Shown: piece by piece, positions 43,745-51,648 of the stretch
Layout: every line of letters starts with the position of its first letter
How positions within the stretch are numbered: the stretch's first letter is position 1
Assembly (NCBI GenBank): GCA_024653485.1
Contig: JANLFY010000005.1
Coordinates: 124,001-188,000 of the forward strand
Source: Bacillota bacterium
Lineage (GTDB): Bacteria; Bacillota; SHA-98; UBA4971
Length of the DNA: 64,000 bases
Reading direction: 5' to 3'
Notes under the pieces: model-generated
Told to the model about the DNA's origin: nothing
What the model saw: only the letters and a program-made list of their open reading frames with translations
The model's database searches: none
Translations under genes and position numbers: made by a program

Positions 43745-44704
43745 CTAGAGACAGTCCCATCGCCCGCAGCGGGAGCCCCACCTTGCGATGACTTCGCGGC
43801 CCATCTTGATGTTCACTACCTCACAGAGGTTGGGACAGCCCCTACACTCGAAGCTGGAGGCTGAGTAGTCCATGTCGAGAGCCTGGAGGCCGCGGAAACG
43901 AGACGGCTCGTTCCGGCACTCCATTTCCTCCATCGCCAACAAAGCGGCCCCGATGGCGCCCATTACGTTGTAGTGTTCTGGCACGGCCACAGCTGTCCCG
44001 AGGGCCTTCTCGAAAGCCGCTCTCATCCCTGCGTTCGCGGCGACCCCGCCCTGGAACACGACAGGTGGGCGGATGTCCTTGCCCTTCCCCACGTTGCTGA
44101 GGTAATTGCGCACCAGGGCTTCGCAAAGGCCGGCGACGATGTCTTCTATCCTGTGGCCCATCTGCTGCTTGTGAATCATGTCCGACTCCGCGAACACAGC
44201 GCACCTTCCCGCTATCCTTACGGGTGTCTTTGACGTGAGAGCGAGCTCCCCGAACCTCTCGATGGGCACCCCGAGCCTCGCAGCCTGCTGGTCCAGGAAC
44301 GAGCCTGTGCCGGCCGCGCACACCGTGTTCATGGCGAAGTCGAGCACCATGCCGTCGCGCAAGATGATGATCTTGGAATCCTGCCCTCCGATCTCGATGA
44401 CCGTGCGCACCTCCGGGACGAACCGTGCGGAGGCGACCGCGTGCGCCGTTATCTCGTTCTTGACGCAATCAGCCCCCAGGATCACCGCCGCAAGCCTCCT
44501 GCCGCTCCCCGTGGTCCCGACACCCGCGACGTCCACACCCGAGAACGCCGTGGCCAGCATTCTCATTCCTCTCTGAATGACCGCGATGGGCTCTCCCCTG
44601 GTACGGAGGTACAGTTTCTCGATCACTTCACCCTCTTCGCTCAGGAGGACAAGGTTCGTGCTGACCGATCCGACGTCGACTCCCAGGTACGCCTTTCGTG
44701 CCAC
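43745..44704 (-). CDS. 2-hydroxyacyl-CoA dehydratase activase-like ATPase with Cys-rich tail
   Basis: A BadF/HgdC-type ATPase (ASKHA fold). The N-terminal phosphate loop is GVDVGSVSTNLVLL. Cys in NTVCAAGTGSF and AGRCAVFAESD match the two that hold the bridging [4Fe-4S] cluster in HgdC. GGVAANAG closes the adenosine site. Beyond the usual end is an extra Cys-rich tail with FECRGCPNLC and CGRWDC, as in the large fused activase-related proteins. The GTG at 44704 has GGAGG 11 bases upstream; a GTG at 44734 overlaps the preceding stop. It follows two CoA-dehydratase-like genes. Confidence 0.85.
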   Translation of the reverse strand: MARKAYLGVDVGSVSTNLVLLSEEGEVIEKLYLRTRGEPIAVIQRGMRMLATAFSGVDVAGVGTTGSGRRLAAVILGADCVKNEITAHAVASARFVPEVRTVIEIGGQDSKIIILRDGMVLDFAMNTVCAAGTGSFLDQQAARLGVPIERFGELALTSKTPVRIAGRCAVFAESDMIHKQQMGHRIEDIVAGLCEALVRNYLSNVGKGKDIRPPVVFQGGVAANAGMRAAFEKALGTAVAVPEHYNVMGAIGAALLAMEEMECRNEPSRFRGLQALDMDYSASSFECRGCPNLCEVVNIKMGREVIARWGSRCGRWDCL

Positions 44705-44730
44705 GAGCGAACTCACCTCCCCACCATGGC

Positions 44731-45828
44731 TCACATGGCGTCACGCCGGCTCCGCGATCTCTCGACGAGATCCACGAACGCCTCGAGGCGCGTGAGCACC
44801 CCGGCATCCGAGGAATGCTCGTCGAAGATCAGTGTCATCACTGGAATGCCCATGTCTCGAGAGACGGACGGGAGCACGTCCTGCGCAACTATCTCGGGCA
44901 TGCACGTGAACGGCGCGAGCTGGATTACCCCGTCGAACCTCCGGTGGGCGTACTCGACGGTGTGTCCCACGGTTTCGATTCCGTGTCCCCCCACGAAGTG
45001 ACAGAGGTACGGCTTCGCGAGGTCATACGGCCTCCTGCCCTTTCGCAGCCGGAGCAAGTCCTTGAAGACATGCTCTCTGACCCAATCGCCTATGTATATG
45101 GACCTCTCCACTAGAACCCCCATCTCTCCGAGCCTGCGCTCGACATCGAAGTTGACGAAGGGCTCGAGGACGACGTACACTTCGCCCACTACACCTATCC
45201 TCGGAGCGCTGTGAGCACCGCCTCCAGGTGCCTTCACGTCTAGGAGCGCCTCCCGCCCGTCTTCGAGAGCTCCTTTCACGCCAGCGATGCTCGACGCCTC
45301 ATCGACCAGCCTCAGCGCACGCTCGAGCGCGGCGCTCGCCTCACCACGCCGGCTCTCGAACGGCCGGACGCGCTGCGCCAGCTTCTCGAGTTCGTCCACC
45401 GCGGTCATCTTGGCCCAAGCCAGCCTTACGGCTCGCAGGTACCTGCCCACGGAGTTCCGCCCCACGAGCCGCCCGACCTGCTGCAGGACTCGTCGTAACC
45501 TTCCTTGGGGAGGGTCGATGATGACCATGTCGAACTCGTACCCAAGACCTTTCAGAATCTCCCTCTGCACCTCCCCGTACAAGCCGAACCTGCAAGGCCC
45601 CACGCCCCCCGCCATAGCGATGGTGTCGGCCCCGAGCTCCAGGGCTTCTATGTAGTTCCCGATGTTCACCTTGAGTGGCAGGCACGCGAATTCGGGCGAG
45701 TGGCGCGAGCCTATGGAGAGAGTGCGCTTGCTCGGCATGGGAGGCACCACCACCTCCACCCCGAGGTCTTCCAGCAGCGCTTTTACAGTGATGTACAAGT
45801 TGCCCATGTGCGCGAAGGTGACCTTCAT
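44731..45828 (-). CDS. 2-hydroxyacyl-CoA dehydratase-like subunit (DUF2229/HgdB-related)
   Basis: Resembles the D-component/DUF2229 parts of activase-related proteins. It contains FACLPLKVNIGNYIEALE, a GGVGPCRFGLYGE stretch, QLAPFTCMPEIVAQ, and LIFDEHSSDAGVLTRLEAF at the C-terminus, the same ending as its downstream partner family. Conserved Cys in these blocks could hold a [4Fe-4S] cluster. The start follows the stop of the upstream gene by only four bases with GGTGA ahead of it. Substrate unknown; split into separate genes here whereas in many bacteria these parts are one long chain. Confidence 0.75.
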   Translation of the reverse strand: MKVTFAHMGNLYITVKALLEDLGVEVVVPPMPSKRTLSIGSRHSPEFACLPLKVNIGNYIEALELGADTIAMAGGVGPCRFGLYGEVQREILKGLGYEFDMVIIDPPQGRLRRVLQQVGRLVGRNSVGRYLRAVRLAWAKMTAVDELEKLAQRVRPFESRRGEASAALERALRLVDEASSIAGVKGALEDGREALLDVKAPGGGAHSAPRIGVVGEVYVVLEPFVNFDVERRLGEMGVLVERSIYIGDWVREHVFKDLLRLRKGRRPYDLAKPYLCHFVGGHGIETVGHTVEYAHRRFDGVIQLAPFTCMPEIVAQDVLPSVSRDMGIPVMTLIFDEHSSDAGVLTRLEAFVDLVERSRSRRDAM

Positions 45829-45832
45829 GGAT

Positions 45833-46867
45833 TCACCGCTTCTTCCTGCGCGTGACCACGTCGAAGAACGCCTCCAGTCTCGTGAGGACTCCGGCTTCTC
45901 CCGTGTGCTCATCAACGGTGATGGTCGCAAATGGCACGTCCCTGTGCCGCGCCGCCTCCCGCTCCAGGATCTCACCGATGAGCGACTCCGGACCGCACGC
46001 GAACGCCCTCATGTGGAGGCACCCATGGACCGCTCCAGACCCCAGGAAGTAAAACCCCGCGCCGAGGAGCCTTCTGCCGAGCGTCCAGAACACTCTCCTC
46101 GGAAATCTCGAGGCCTCACTCTCGATCGTGGACGCCGGAACCATGTCCGACGTCACGACGATCGCCCCCATCTCTCGGAGTCTCCGAATGACACCCATGC
46201 TTACGAACGGGTCGTAGACGACGTAGGGGTGCCCGACGAGCCCGATCGCCACGCCATCCTGCCCTTTGCCCGGGTTCCGTGCCGCCCCTAGCGGGGAGGA
46301 CGCCGCGGCCACGCCCCCACGCGCAGACGCGTCGCGCGAGTTCGTCATGCCCATGAGAGCGAGCGCCTCGTCCGGAGTCATGCCGCTCTCGAGGTACCGC
46401 GTGTATGTCGCCAACGCAGCCTTCGCCTTGGTGTGCGCGGCCAAGATCCTGAGCGTGTTCCCGGTGAACACACGGCCCGCGGAGTACACGGCGCGAACGT
46501 ACCCCCTGGTGCTCTTGCTCAGATTCACGCACGAGTCGATGAGATTGGGGATGCCGGGGCAGTTGCAGCGCACCATATCGGGCAGGCCCATGAACTTCGG
46601 GCAAATGAAGGCCCGTCTCTCCACCGACACGAGCCTGGGGACGAACACGTAGTCGCAGTTGCCGGCGAGGGCGAGCACGTGCCCATGGAACACCTTGATG
46701 GGCAGGCAAGCTTCGTCCACCGCGACCCTCGCGCCGGCGTCCAGTACCGCTCTGGTGGTCTCACCGGAGGTAACGACGCTAGCCCCCAACGACTCGAAGA
46801 AGACCTTCCACATGGGGTAGTAATGGTAGTAGAGAAGGGCACGGGGGATCCCCACTACCTCTCCCAC
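45833..46867 (-). CDS. 2-hydroxyacyl-CoA dehydratase-like subunit (DUF2229-related, second)
   Basis: A relative of the preceding protein, with VGIPRALLYYHYYPMWKVFF at the start, EACLPIKVFHGH, RCNCPGIPNL, and FACGPESLIG, then VDEHTGEAGVLTRLEAFFD at the end. The Cys residues in these blocks are likely Fe-S ligands. It is the first gene of the three-gene operon ending with the activase. Location just downstream of spoVAEA does not by itself imply a spore role. Start GTG 46867, with AGGTGG nine bases upstream. Confidence 0.75.
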   Translation of the reverse strand: MGEVVGIPRALLYYHYYPMWKVFFESLGASVVTSGETTRAVLDAGARVAVDEACLPIKVFHGHVLALAGNCDYVFVPRLVSVERRAFICPKFMGLPDMVRCNCPGIPNLIDSCVNLSKSTRGYVRAVYSAGRVFTGNTLRILAAHTKAKAALATYTRYLESGMTPDEALALMGMTNSRDASARGGVAAASSPLGAARNPGKGQDGVAIGLVGHPYVVYDPFVSMGVIRRLREMGAIVVTSDMVPASTIESEASRFPRRVFWTLGRRLLGAGFYFLGSGAVHGCLHMRAFACGPESLIGEILEREAARHRDVPFATITVDEHTGEAGVLTRLEAFFDVVTRRKKR

Positions 46868-46891
46868 AGCGACATGCCACCTGCCTTCACC

Positions 46892-46945
46892 AGCCTTCTC
46901 TCCTTTGACAAATCACTGCGGTCTCCTTCAGAGGCCGAGAAGGCT
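46892..46945. repeat. Inverted repeat between spoVAEA and the CoA-dehydratase-like operon
   Basis: AGCCTTCTC (46892-46900) and GAGAAGGCT (46937-46945) are perfect 9-bp arms with a 36-base loop, filling the gap directly after the spoVAEA stop. No T-run follows on either strand. Confidence 0.5.
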
Positions 46946-47512
46946 TCATACCATCCCCTGGTGCTCGAGGATCTCTCGGATGGCTCTTGTCGTGATGAGG
47001 GCACCCTTCTCCACCGCATCCTGGGTATCCATCTTGCCGAGGTCGCCTATGCCTACGATCTTCGGGATCTGAAGGCGGGACAGGATCCCGACCGTGTCTC
47101 CTTCCAGCTGCTCGTGGCCGGGAGGTTCGGGCGCACCGGATTTCCCCACCGGCCCTGCGGTCACCTCCCCCTCTTTCGTGACTGATTCGTCCACCGTGAC
47201 CGACTTGTCGGCCTTTGTGTTGGACGCCACCGCGACTGCGCCCACTATCTCGATCCCCGCGTCGCGCGCGAAGTCCTCGAGCGCCTTTTCACCGGGACCC
47301 TTGCCCCTCTTCCCTCGGTCGTCGAACATGACTATCACCGGCTCCACTGGAGCCTGTTTCGCCATGGCTGCAAGCTCTCGGCCGCCTGCATGCGTGGGAG
47401 TCCCGGCGGACCTCTCGATGCAGTGCAAGCCGAGGTTGCGGGCAGCTTGTCGCACAGCTGCTTTCGCCCTGCCGTCTCCGTCAGTCACCACGATCACTTT
47501 CTTCCTCGCCAA
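46946..47512 (-). CDS. spoVAEA: Stage V sporulation protein AEA
   Basis: A soluble SpoVA protein, located on the spore inner membrane's outer face in Bacillus. It begins VIVVTDGDGRAKAAVRQAAR, contains VIVMFDDRGKRGKGPGEKAL, and ends KIVGIGDLGKMDTQDAVEKG, as in the family. The middle (about residues 105-135) is a low-complexity Thr/Lys/Glu insert. It is the last of the spoVA genes and follows spoVAEB by 15 bases. Confidence 0.92.
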   Translation of the reverse strand: MARKKVIVVTDGDGRAKAAVRQAARNLGLHCIERSAGTPTHAGGRELAAMAKQAPVEPVIVMFDDRGKRGKGPGEKALEDFARDAGIEIVGAVAVASNTKADKSVTVDESVTKEGEVTAGPVGKSGAPEPPGHEQLEGDTVGILSRLQIPKIVGIGDLGKMDTQDAVEKGALITTRAIREILEHQGMV

Positions 47513-47527
47513 TCAGCCATCACATCC

Positions 47528-47878
47528 TCACGTTTTCGGACTGGCGACGAGCGCAACCAGCGCGCCGAAGAACACCGCCACGGCTATGCCCATCCCTGTG
47601 TACTCGAACACTCCGGTGAAGAGCCCGATGAGCCCCGTCCTCTTAGCCTCCATCAAAGCCCCTCTAGCGATGGACGCGCCGAACCCGGAAACCGGAGTGA
47701 TGGCGCCCGCTCCCGCGAACTTGATCAACGGCTGGTACAGGTCGAGCCCCCCGGCTATCGCCCCCGCAACCGTCAAGATGACCAACATGTGACCGGGGGT
47801 GAGGTTCGTAAAATCCAGGATGAGCTGGCCTATCGCGCATATCGCGCCTCCCACGAGAAAAGCGTACAGGTAGGTCAC
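47528..47878 (-). CDS. spoVAE: Stage V sporulation protein AEB
   Basis: A 116-residue integral membrane SpoVA subunit, part of the channel that moves dipicolinic acid into the spore and out at germination. Three to four helices and the signature AGAGAITPVSGFGASIARG are visible; SpoVAC shares a similar GAGAAVPITGFANT block. GTG 47878 has GGAGG seven bases upstream. The open frame extends back to 47962 into spoVAD but is not expected to be translated there. Confidence 0.92.
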   Translation of the reverse strand: MTYLYAFLVGGAICAIGQLILDFTNLTPGHMLVILTVAGAIAGGLDLYQPLIKFAGAGAITPVSGFGASIARGALMEAKRTGLIGLFTGVFEYTGMGIAVAVFFGALVALVASPKT

Positions 47879-47928
47879 AGCTTCACCTCCGTTCTCGAAT
47901 CCTACGTGCCGCGGATCGACCCCCCTCT

Positions 47929-48939
47929 TCACGCCTCGATCACGACGGCATGCGCGACGCAAGGTATGGACTCACCCTGCTGACAACTGAGCGGGCTCAT
48001 GAGAGCCCCCGTCGCGATGAGGAGCACGTTCTTGTACGTGCCCCTCTGCATTTCCCTCAGGACGTGGCCGAACGTCACCACAGCCGAACACGCGCACCCG
48101 CTGCCTCCGGCCCCGACTTTCTGGGTCCTCGTGTCGAACAGCATGAGTCCGCAGTCCACATAGTTGCCCCCCAGCTCGACACCGTTATCCTTAACTAGCT
48201 CCTTGAGCATCTCGCTTCCAAATGACCCGAGATCGCCCGTGAGGATGAGATCGTAATCCCTAGGACTGAGACCGGTATCAGCCAGATGTGTCAGGAGCGT
48301 GTCAGCGGCAGCCGGCGCCATGGCGCCGCCCATGTTGTTCACGTCCTTCAGTCCGAGGTCCACCACCCTACCGACGGTCGCCCGGGTCACCTTCGGTCCG
48401 GTGCCGGCGGATGCAAGCAAGGCCGCTCCCGCGCCCGTCACGGTATACTGCGATGTCGTCTTGCGTTGGACGTTCAGCTCTATGGGGTACCTATACTGAC
48501 GTTCGGCCGTCTGGTAATGGCTGGAGCATGCGACCAGAACGTAGTCTGCAAACCCGCCGTCCAGCACCATTCCCGCGAGGGCCAGGCTCATCGCACACGT
48601 GGAACAGGCGCCGTAAAGGCCGAAGTACGGGATGGAGAGCTGCCTTGCGGAGTATCCTGCGGAGATTATCTGGTTGAGGAGGTCGCCGGCCATGTAGAAG
48701 TCCACCATGTTCCTGTCGATCTTCGCTCGTTCGATGGCTGTTTTCGCGGCCTGCTCCAAGATCTTTGTCTCACTCTTCTCGGGAGTCTTCTCGCCGTACG
48801 TGTGGTCCGGCAGGACCACGTCGAAATCCGAGGCCAGCGGCCCCTTGCCCTCCACAGGACCAACGACCGTCCCGGTTCCCACGATGACGGGAGGGTTTGC
48901 GAAGCCAACGGTGCTTTTCCCGAGCTTCTTCACCGCCAC
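47929..48939 (-). CDS. spoVAD: Stage V sporulation protein AD
   Basis: Peripheral SpoVA protein with a thiolase/KAS-III-like fold that binds dipicolinic acid in Bacillus. It has VIVGTGTVVGPVEGKGPLA, YGACSTCAMSLALAGMV (where thiolases carry the nucleophile Cys), GDLGSFGSEMLK, and GGSGCACSAVVTFGHVL. The length, 336, is standard. GTG 48939 has GGGGGG about 11 bases upstream. It lies 20 bases after spoVAC. Confidence 0.95.
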   Translation of the reverse strand: MAVKKLGKSTVGFANPPVIVGTGTVVGPVEGKGPLASDFDVVLPDHTYGEKTPEKSETKILEQAAKTAIERAKIDRNMVDFYMAGDLLNQIISAGYSARQLSIPYFGLYGACSTCAMSLALAGMVLDGGFADYVLVACSSHYQTAERQYRYPIELNVQRKTTSQYTVTGAGAALLASAGTGPKVTRATVGRVVDLGLKDVNNMGGAMAPAAADTLLTHLADTGLSPRDYDLILTGDLGSFGSEMLKELVKDNGVELGGNYVDCGLMLFDTRTQKVGAGGSGCACSAVVTFGHVLREMQRGTYKNVLLIATGALMSPLSCQQGESIPCVAHAVVIEA

Positions 48940-48959
48940 GGCTCAAGGCTTCCCCCCAA

Positions 48960-49466
48960 TTACGACGTGGCCACGAACTTGATGAGCGCAACCGCGACTC
49001 CAGCAAGCGTGGCGTAGACAATGACTGGACCGGCTATTATGAACATTTTCGCGCCCATGCCGAGAACCCACCCCTCGCGTTTGAAATCGATGGCCGCGGC
49101 GACTATGGTGTTGGCAAACCCGGTAATTGGCACCGCGGCCCCCGCTCCCGCGAACTCACCAAGCTCATCGTAGACGCCGAGCCCTGTAGCAACCACTCCC
49201 ACCAGGATCATCACCGCGAGCGTGGGAGCGGACGCTGAATCGAGGTCAAGGCCCCGGGACATGAAGAACGTCAAGACCACCTGTCCGATAACGGCTATAG
49301 CGCCGCCCACCACGAAAGCCACCAGCAAGTTCCGCAGGTAGCGCGGCCTCGGCTTTCTCCTCTGCACGAGCTCTTTGTACGCAAGCTGCCGCCTCTTCTC
49401 CTCCTGCGATGCTTGGGTCATGTGGGGCAGGTTCGCCACCTGCTTCTTTGCTTTCTGGGATGTCAA
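48960..49466 (-). CDS. spoVAC: Stage V sporulation protein AC
   Basis: Integral membrane SpoVA subunit; in Bacillus it forms a mechanosensitive channel in the spore inner membrane. A charged N-terminus of 45 residues is followed by about four helices with EFAGAGAAVPITGFANTIVA. TTG 49466 has GGGGAGA eight bases upstream. No spoVAA, spoVAB or spoVAF is present next to it, the reduced set found in many clostridia. Confidence 0.94.
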   Translation of the reverse strand: MTSQKAKKQVANLPHMTQASQEEKRRQLAYKELVQRRKPRPRYLRNLLVAFVVGGAIAVIGQVVLTFFMSRGLDLDSASAPTLAVMILVGVVATGLGVYDELGEFAGAGAAVPITGFANTIVAAAIDFKREGWVLGMGAKMFIIAGPVIVYATLAGVAVALIKFVATS

Positions 49467-49492
49467 TGCGCATCTCTCCCCAGGGCTGTCCG

Positions 49493-49699
49493 TCAGGTAC
49501 CGTCCACCGCGAAGGCAACGTGGACATCCGCCTTGTACCTGACTATCTTGCCGTTGTCCACTGAGGCGGTCATGTTGGTCACCTCAACCCCGGTGATATT
49601 CCTGAGGGTCTGAGATGCGGCACGAACGGCCTGGTTCACGGCATCTTCCCAGCTCGTTGAGGACTCGCCCATCAGCTCCACTATCTTGACCACTGTCAC
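49493..49699 (-). CDS. Dodecin
   Basis: A 68-residue flavin-binding dodecin, which forms hollow dodecamers that store or buffer flavins. It reads VVKIVELMGESSTSWEDAV, then ASQTLRNITGVEVTNM and VRYKADVHVAFAV; the Trp stacks against flavin in the family. GTG 49699 has AAGGAGG nine bases upstream. Its stop is only 26 bases before spoVAC, and a sigma-G-like promoter precedes it, so it is probably made in the forespore with the SpoVA proteins. Confidence 0.92.
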   Translation of the reverse strand: MTVVKIVELMGESSTSWEDAVNQAVRAASQTLRNITGVEVTNMTASVDNGKIVRYKADVHVAFAVDGT

Positions 49700-49724
49700 G
49701 TGAAACAACCTCCTTTCTCTCGGT

Positions 49725-49755
49725 TAATTATGCTCACGGCTCATGGCTTTAATTC
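49725..49755 (-). promoter_or_regulatory. Sigma-G-like promoter of the dodecin-spoVA operon
   Basis: On the minus strand GAATT (49751-49755), an 18-base spacer and CATAATTA (49725-49732), near the sigma-G consensus (GHATR and CATnnTA). It is about 25 bases before GTG 49699. Confidence 0.55.
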
Positions 49756-49821
49756 CCCGGTGGCGTGTTGCGTTGGGCCGGAAGGAAGGCCGCGAAAGTC
49801 GCCAGCTCAAGCGATCGAGAA

Positions 49822-49857
49822 CGCCCCGCCGTGTGTCAGAGACCACAGTACGGGGCG
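49822..49857 (-). terminator. Hairpin after sigF
   Basis: CGCCCCG (49822-49828) and CGGGGCG (49851-49857), with CGTGTG pairing partly inside, form an imperfect stem 50 bases after the sigF stop. The minus-strand tail is TTCTCG. Confidence 0.5.
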
Positions 49858-49906
49858 CTGCTTCGCCTTCCACGACTATTGCCGCGCGGTCGGTTTCGGC
49901 CAACGT

Positions 49907-50668
49907 CTAGACCAGCTCCTGCCTGAGGCGGCGCAAAGCCTTCTGCTCGATCTTCGAGACTTGGGGCTGGGATATGCCGAGCGCCCGAGCGACCTCCACT
50001 TGCGTCAACTCGCGGAAGAAGCGCAGCTGCAGAACGGCTCGCTCCGAAGCGCTAAGCCGTGTCATGGCTTGTTGGAGCGCGATGGACTCGACGCTCTTGT
50101 CGGCGAAAGACTCGCCCACCGCGAGCTGCTCCTCAAAGGGCGCGGGACACTCGCCGGAAGACGGCTCCGAGAGGGACGCGACGGGTTGGAATGCCTCTTG
50201 GGTCTCAACCACCTCCTCGCGCGCGAGACCCGTTGCGGAAGCCACTTCCTCAACTGTGGGTTCTCTGCCGCAAGTGGCCCGTAGCTGCTCTCTCGCCATC
50301 TCGACTTTGACCGCACGCTCCCGCAGAGTCCTCCCGATTTTCATCCCCCCCGCGCTCCTAAGGTGCCGCCTTATTTCCCCTAGGATCACGGGAACGGCGT
50401 ACGTGGAGAACCGAGTGCCCACAGAAGCGTCGAACCTGTCAGCGGCCCGCAAGAGGCCCACGCACCCCACCTGGAACAGGTCTTCGGAATCGTCAGTTCT
50501 CTGCAAGAAGCGGTTCACTATGCTCATCACGAGGCGCAAGTTCCTCGAGACCAGCTCCTCGCGGGCTTTATCGTCTCCAGCGCGGATTCGCGCGGCGAGC
50601 TCGCGAACCTCCTCGTCGGAGAGAACGGGTGTCTGGGGAAACCGAACGCGCTCAAGACCGTCGTTCAT
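49907..50668 (-). CDS. sigF: RNA polymerase sigma-F factor
   Basis: The first forespore-specific sigma factor. Regions 2 to 4 are all visible: NRLVMSIVNRF-like VSRNLRLVMSIVNRF, DLFQVGCVGLLRAADRFD, TFSTYAVPVILGEIRR-type RFSTYAVPVILGEIRRHLR, and the region-4 helix-turn-helix LTQVEVARALGISQPQVSKIEQ. It is the third gene of spoIIAA-spoIIAB-sigF; its ATG overlaps the end of spoIIAB by 17 bases. It is held inactive by SpoIIAB until SpoIIAA is dephosphorylated. Confidence 0.96.
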   Translation of the reverse strand: MNDGLERVRFPQTPVLSDEEVRELAARIRAGDDKAREELVSRNLRLVMSIVNRFLQRTDDSEDLFQVGCVGLLRAADRFDASVGTRFSTYAVPVILGEIRRHLRSAGGMKIGRTLRERAVKVEMAREQLRATCGREPTVEEVASATGLAREEVVETQEAFQPVASLSEPSSGECPAPFEEQLAVGESFADKSVESIALQQAMTRLSASERAVLQLRFFRELTQVEVARALGISQPQVSKIEQKALRRLRQELV

Positions 50669-51104
50669 TCTCCTCGCTCCCTGCCATGCGTGGAGCCTTT
50701 GTCATGGTGACCCGCACCCCGGCCCCAGGCCTGGACGAGACGTCGAGGCTGTCTGCGAGAGCTTCCATTATGGTGAAACCCATCCCCATGCGATCCGGAG
50801 ACGTGGTGAACGCTGGACGGAGGGCTTGCTCTATATCTGCTATCCCACGGCCCGTATCTTCCACCGTTATGGTGAGGACGTTGCCCTCGATGACCGCCCG
50901 AACCCTCACGAGTCCGCCGGGAGTGTCGTACCCGTGGAGCACTACGTTGGACACAGCTTCGGAGACTATGAGCTTGATGTCGTCTATCTCTTCCATGGTG
51001 AAAGATGCGATCTGCGACGCGAAACAGGCAACCGCCACCCTGGCGAATTCCACGTTCTGAGCGGTTGCCGGAAACTCAAGGGTTACATGGTTAGTCACGC
51101 TCAT
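50652..51104 (-). CDS. spoIIAB: Anti-sigma-F factor SpoIIAB
   Basis: A GHKL-type kinase that binds sigma-F and phosphorylates SpoIIAA. The N box is IVSEAVSNVVLHGY, the G1 box VEDTGRGI, and the G2-like GMGFTIMEALAD. ATG 51104 matches the family; the open frame upstream to 51152 is over the spoIIAA end. The four-base gap after spoIIAA implies co-translation. Confidence 0.96.
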   Translation of the reverse strand: MSVTNHVTLEFPATAQNVEFARVAVACFASQIASFTMEEIDDIKLIVSEAVSNVVLHGYDTPGGLVRVRAVIEGNVLTITVEDTGRGIADIEQALRPAFTTSPDRMGMGFTIMEALADSLDVSSRPGAGVRVTMTKAPRMAGSEENERRS

Positions 51105-51108
51105 CCCC

Positions 51109-51456
51109 CTACCCCCCCGACGCTCGCATCCAGGCCTCGTCCTCTGTTTCACACACAGGGATGATGTTCACGAGGCCTGAGAGCTCAAAGACCTTGCGAA
51201 CCTGCGGGGACGGCGACACCGCCACCACGCGTCCTCCGTGCGCGCGCAGCCTCTTGTACCTCCCGAGGATGGCTCCCAAGCCCGAACTGTCGATGAACGT
51301 GACGTCGCGCAGCATCAAGAGCATGTTGGTGACTTCAGGCCTCGCGCCGAGCTCCTCCTCTACCTTCGCGCGGAAGTCGGGAGCGGTGCCTAGATCCAGC
51401 TCTCCCGAAAGGCGCACAACGAGAACGTCTCCAATAGCCCTGGTTTCGATTCTCAT
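51109..51456 (-). CDS. spoIIAA: Anti-sigma-F factor antagonist SpoIIAA
   Basis: A STAS-domain protein of 115 residues. It holds VVRLSGELDLGTAPDF and FIDSSGLGAILGRYK; the first Ser of the DSSG block is the phosphorylation site for SpoIIAB. When unphosphorylated it frees sigma-F. ATG 51456 has GGAGG about seven bases upstream, and a sigma-H-type promoter lies 51-77 bases before it. Confidence 0.96.
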   Translation of the reverse strand: MRIETRAIGDVLVVRLSGELDLGTAPDFRAKVEEELGARPEVTNMLLMLRDVTFIDSSGLGAILGRYKRLRAHGGRVVAVSPSPQVRKVFELSGLVNIIPVCETEDEAWMRASGG

Positions 51457-51506
51457 GCGAAGCCCTCCTACCGTGTCATGCCGGTCGGGCGCTCCCGACG
51501 GTTTGT

Positions 51507-51533
51507 ATTCTACGGCCCTCCTATGAGTCCTCC
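51507..51533 (-). promoter_or_regulatory. Sigma-H promoter of the spoIIA operon
   Basis: On the minus strand GGAGGACTC (51525-51533), an 11-base spacer and GTAGAAT (51507-51513). This matches the sigma-H consensus RnAGGAwWW / RnnGAAT, with only the AT-rich positions poor. In Bacillus the spoIIA operon is sigma-H dependent. Confidence 0.65.
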
Positions 51534-51545
51534 CGGGGACGACGA

Positions 51546-51569
51546 AAATGCCCCGTCGCCGGGGCATTT
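51546..51569 (-). terminator. Terminator between dacF and spoIIAA
   Basis: AAATGCCCCG (51546-51555) pairs with CGGGGCATTT (51560-51569) around a four-base loop, with a T-run on the minus strand. It lies 80 bases after dacF and ends its transcript before the spoIIA promoter. Confidence 0.75.
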
Positions 51570-51648
51570 CGGGGCATCCTACCTCACTGTCTCACGCGCC
51601 TGCGTTGTCGAGATGCTACTCCGACCGAGGGCCGTCACGCTTTCCCAT

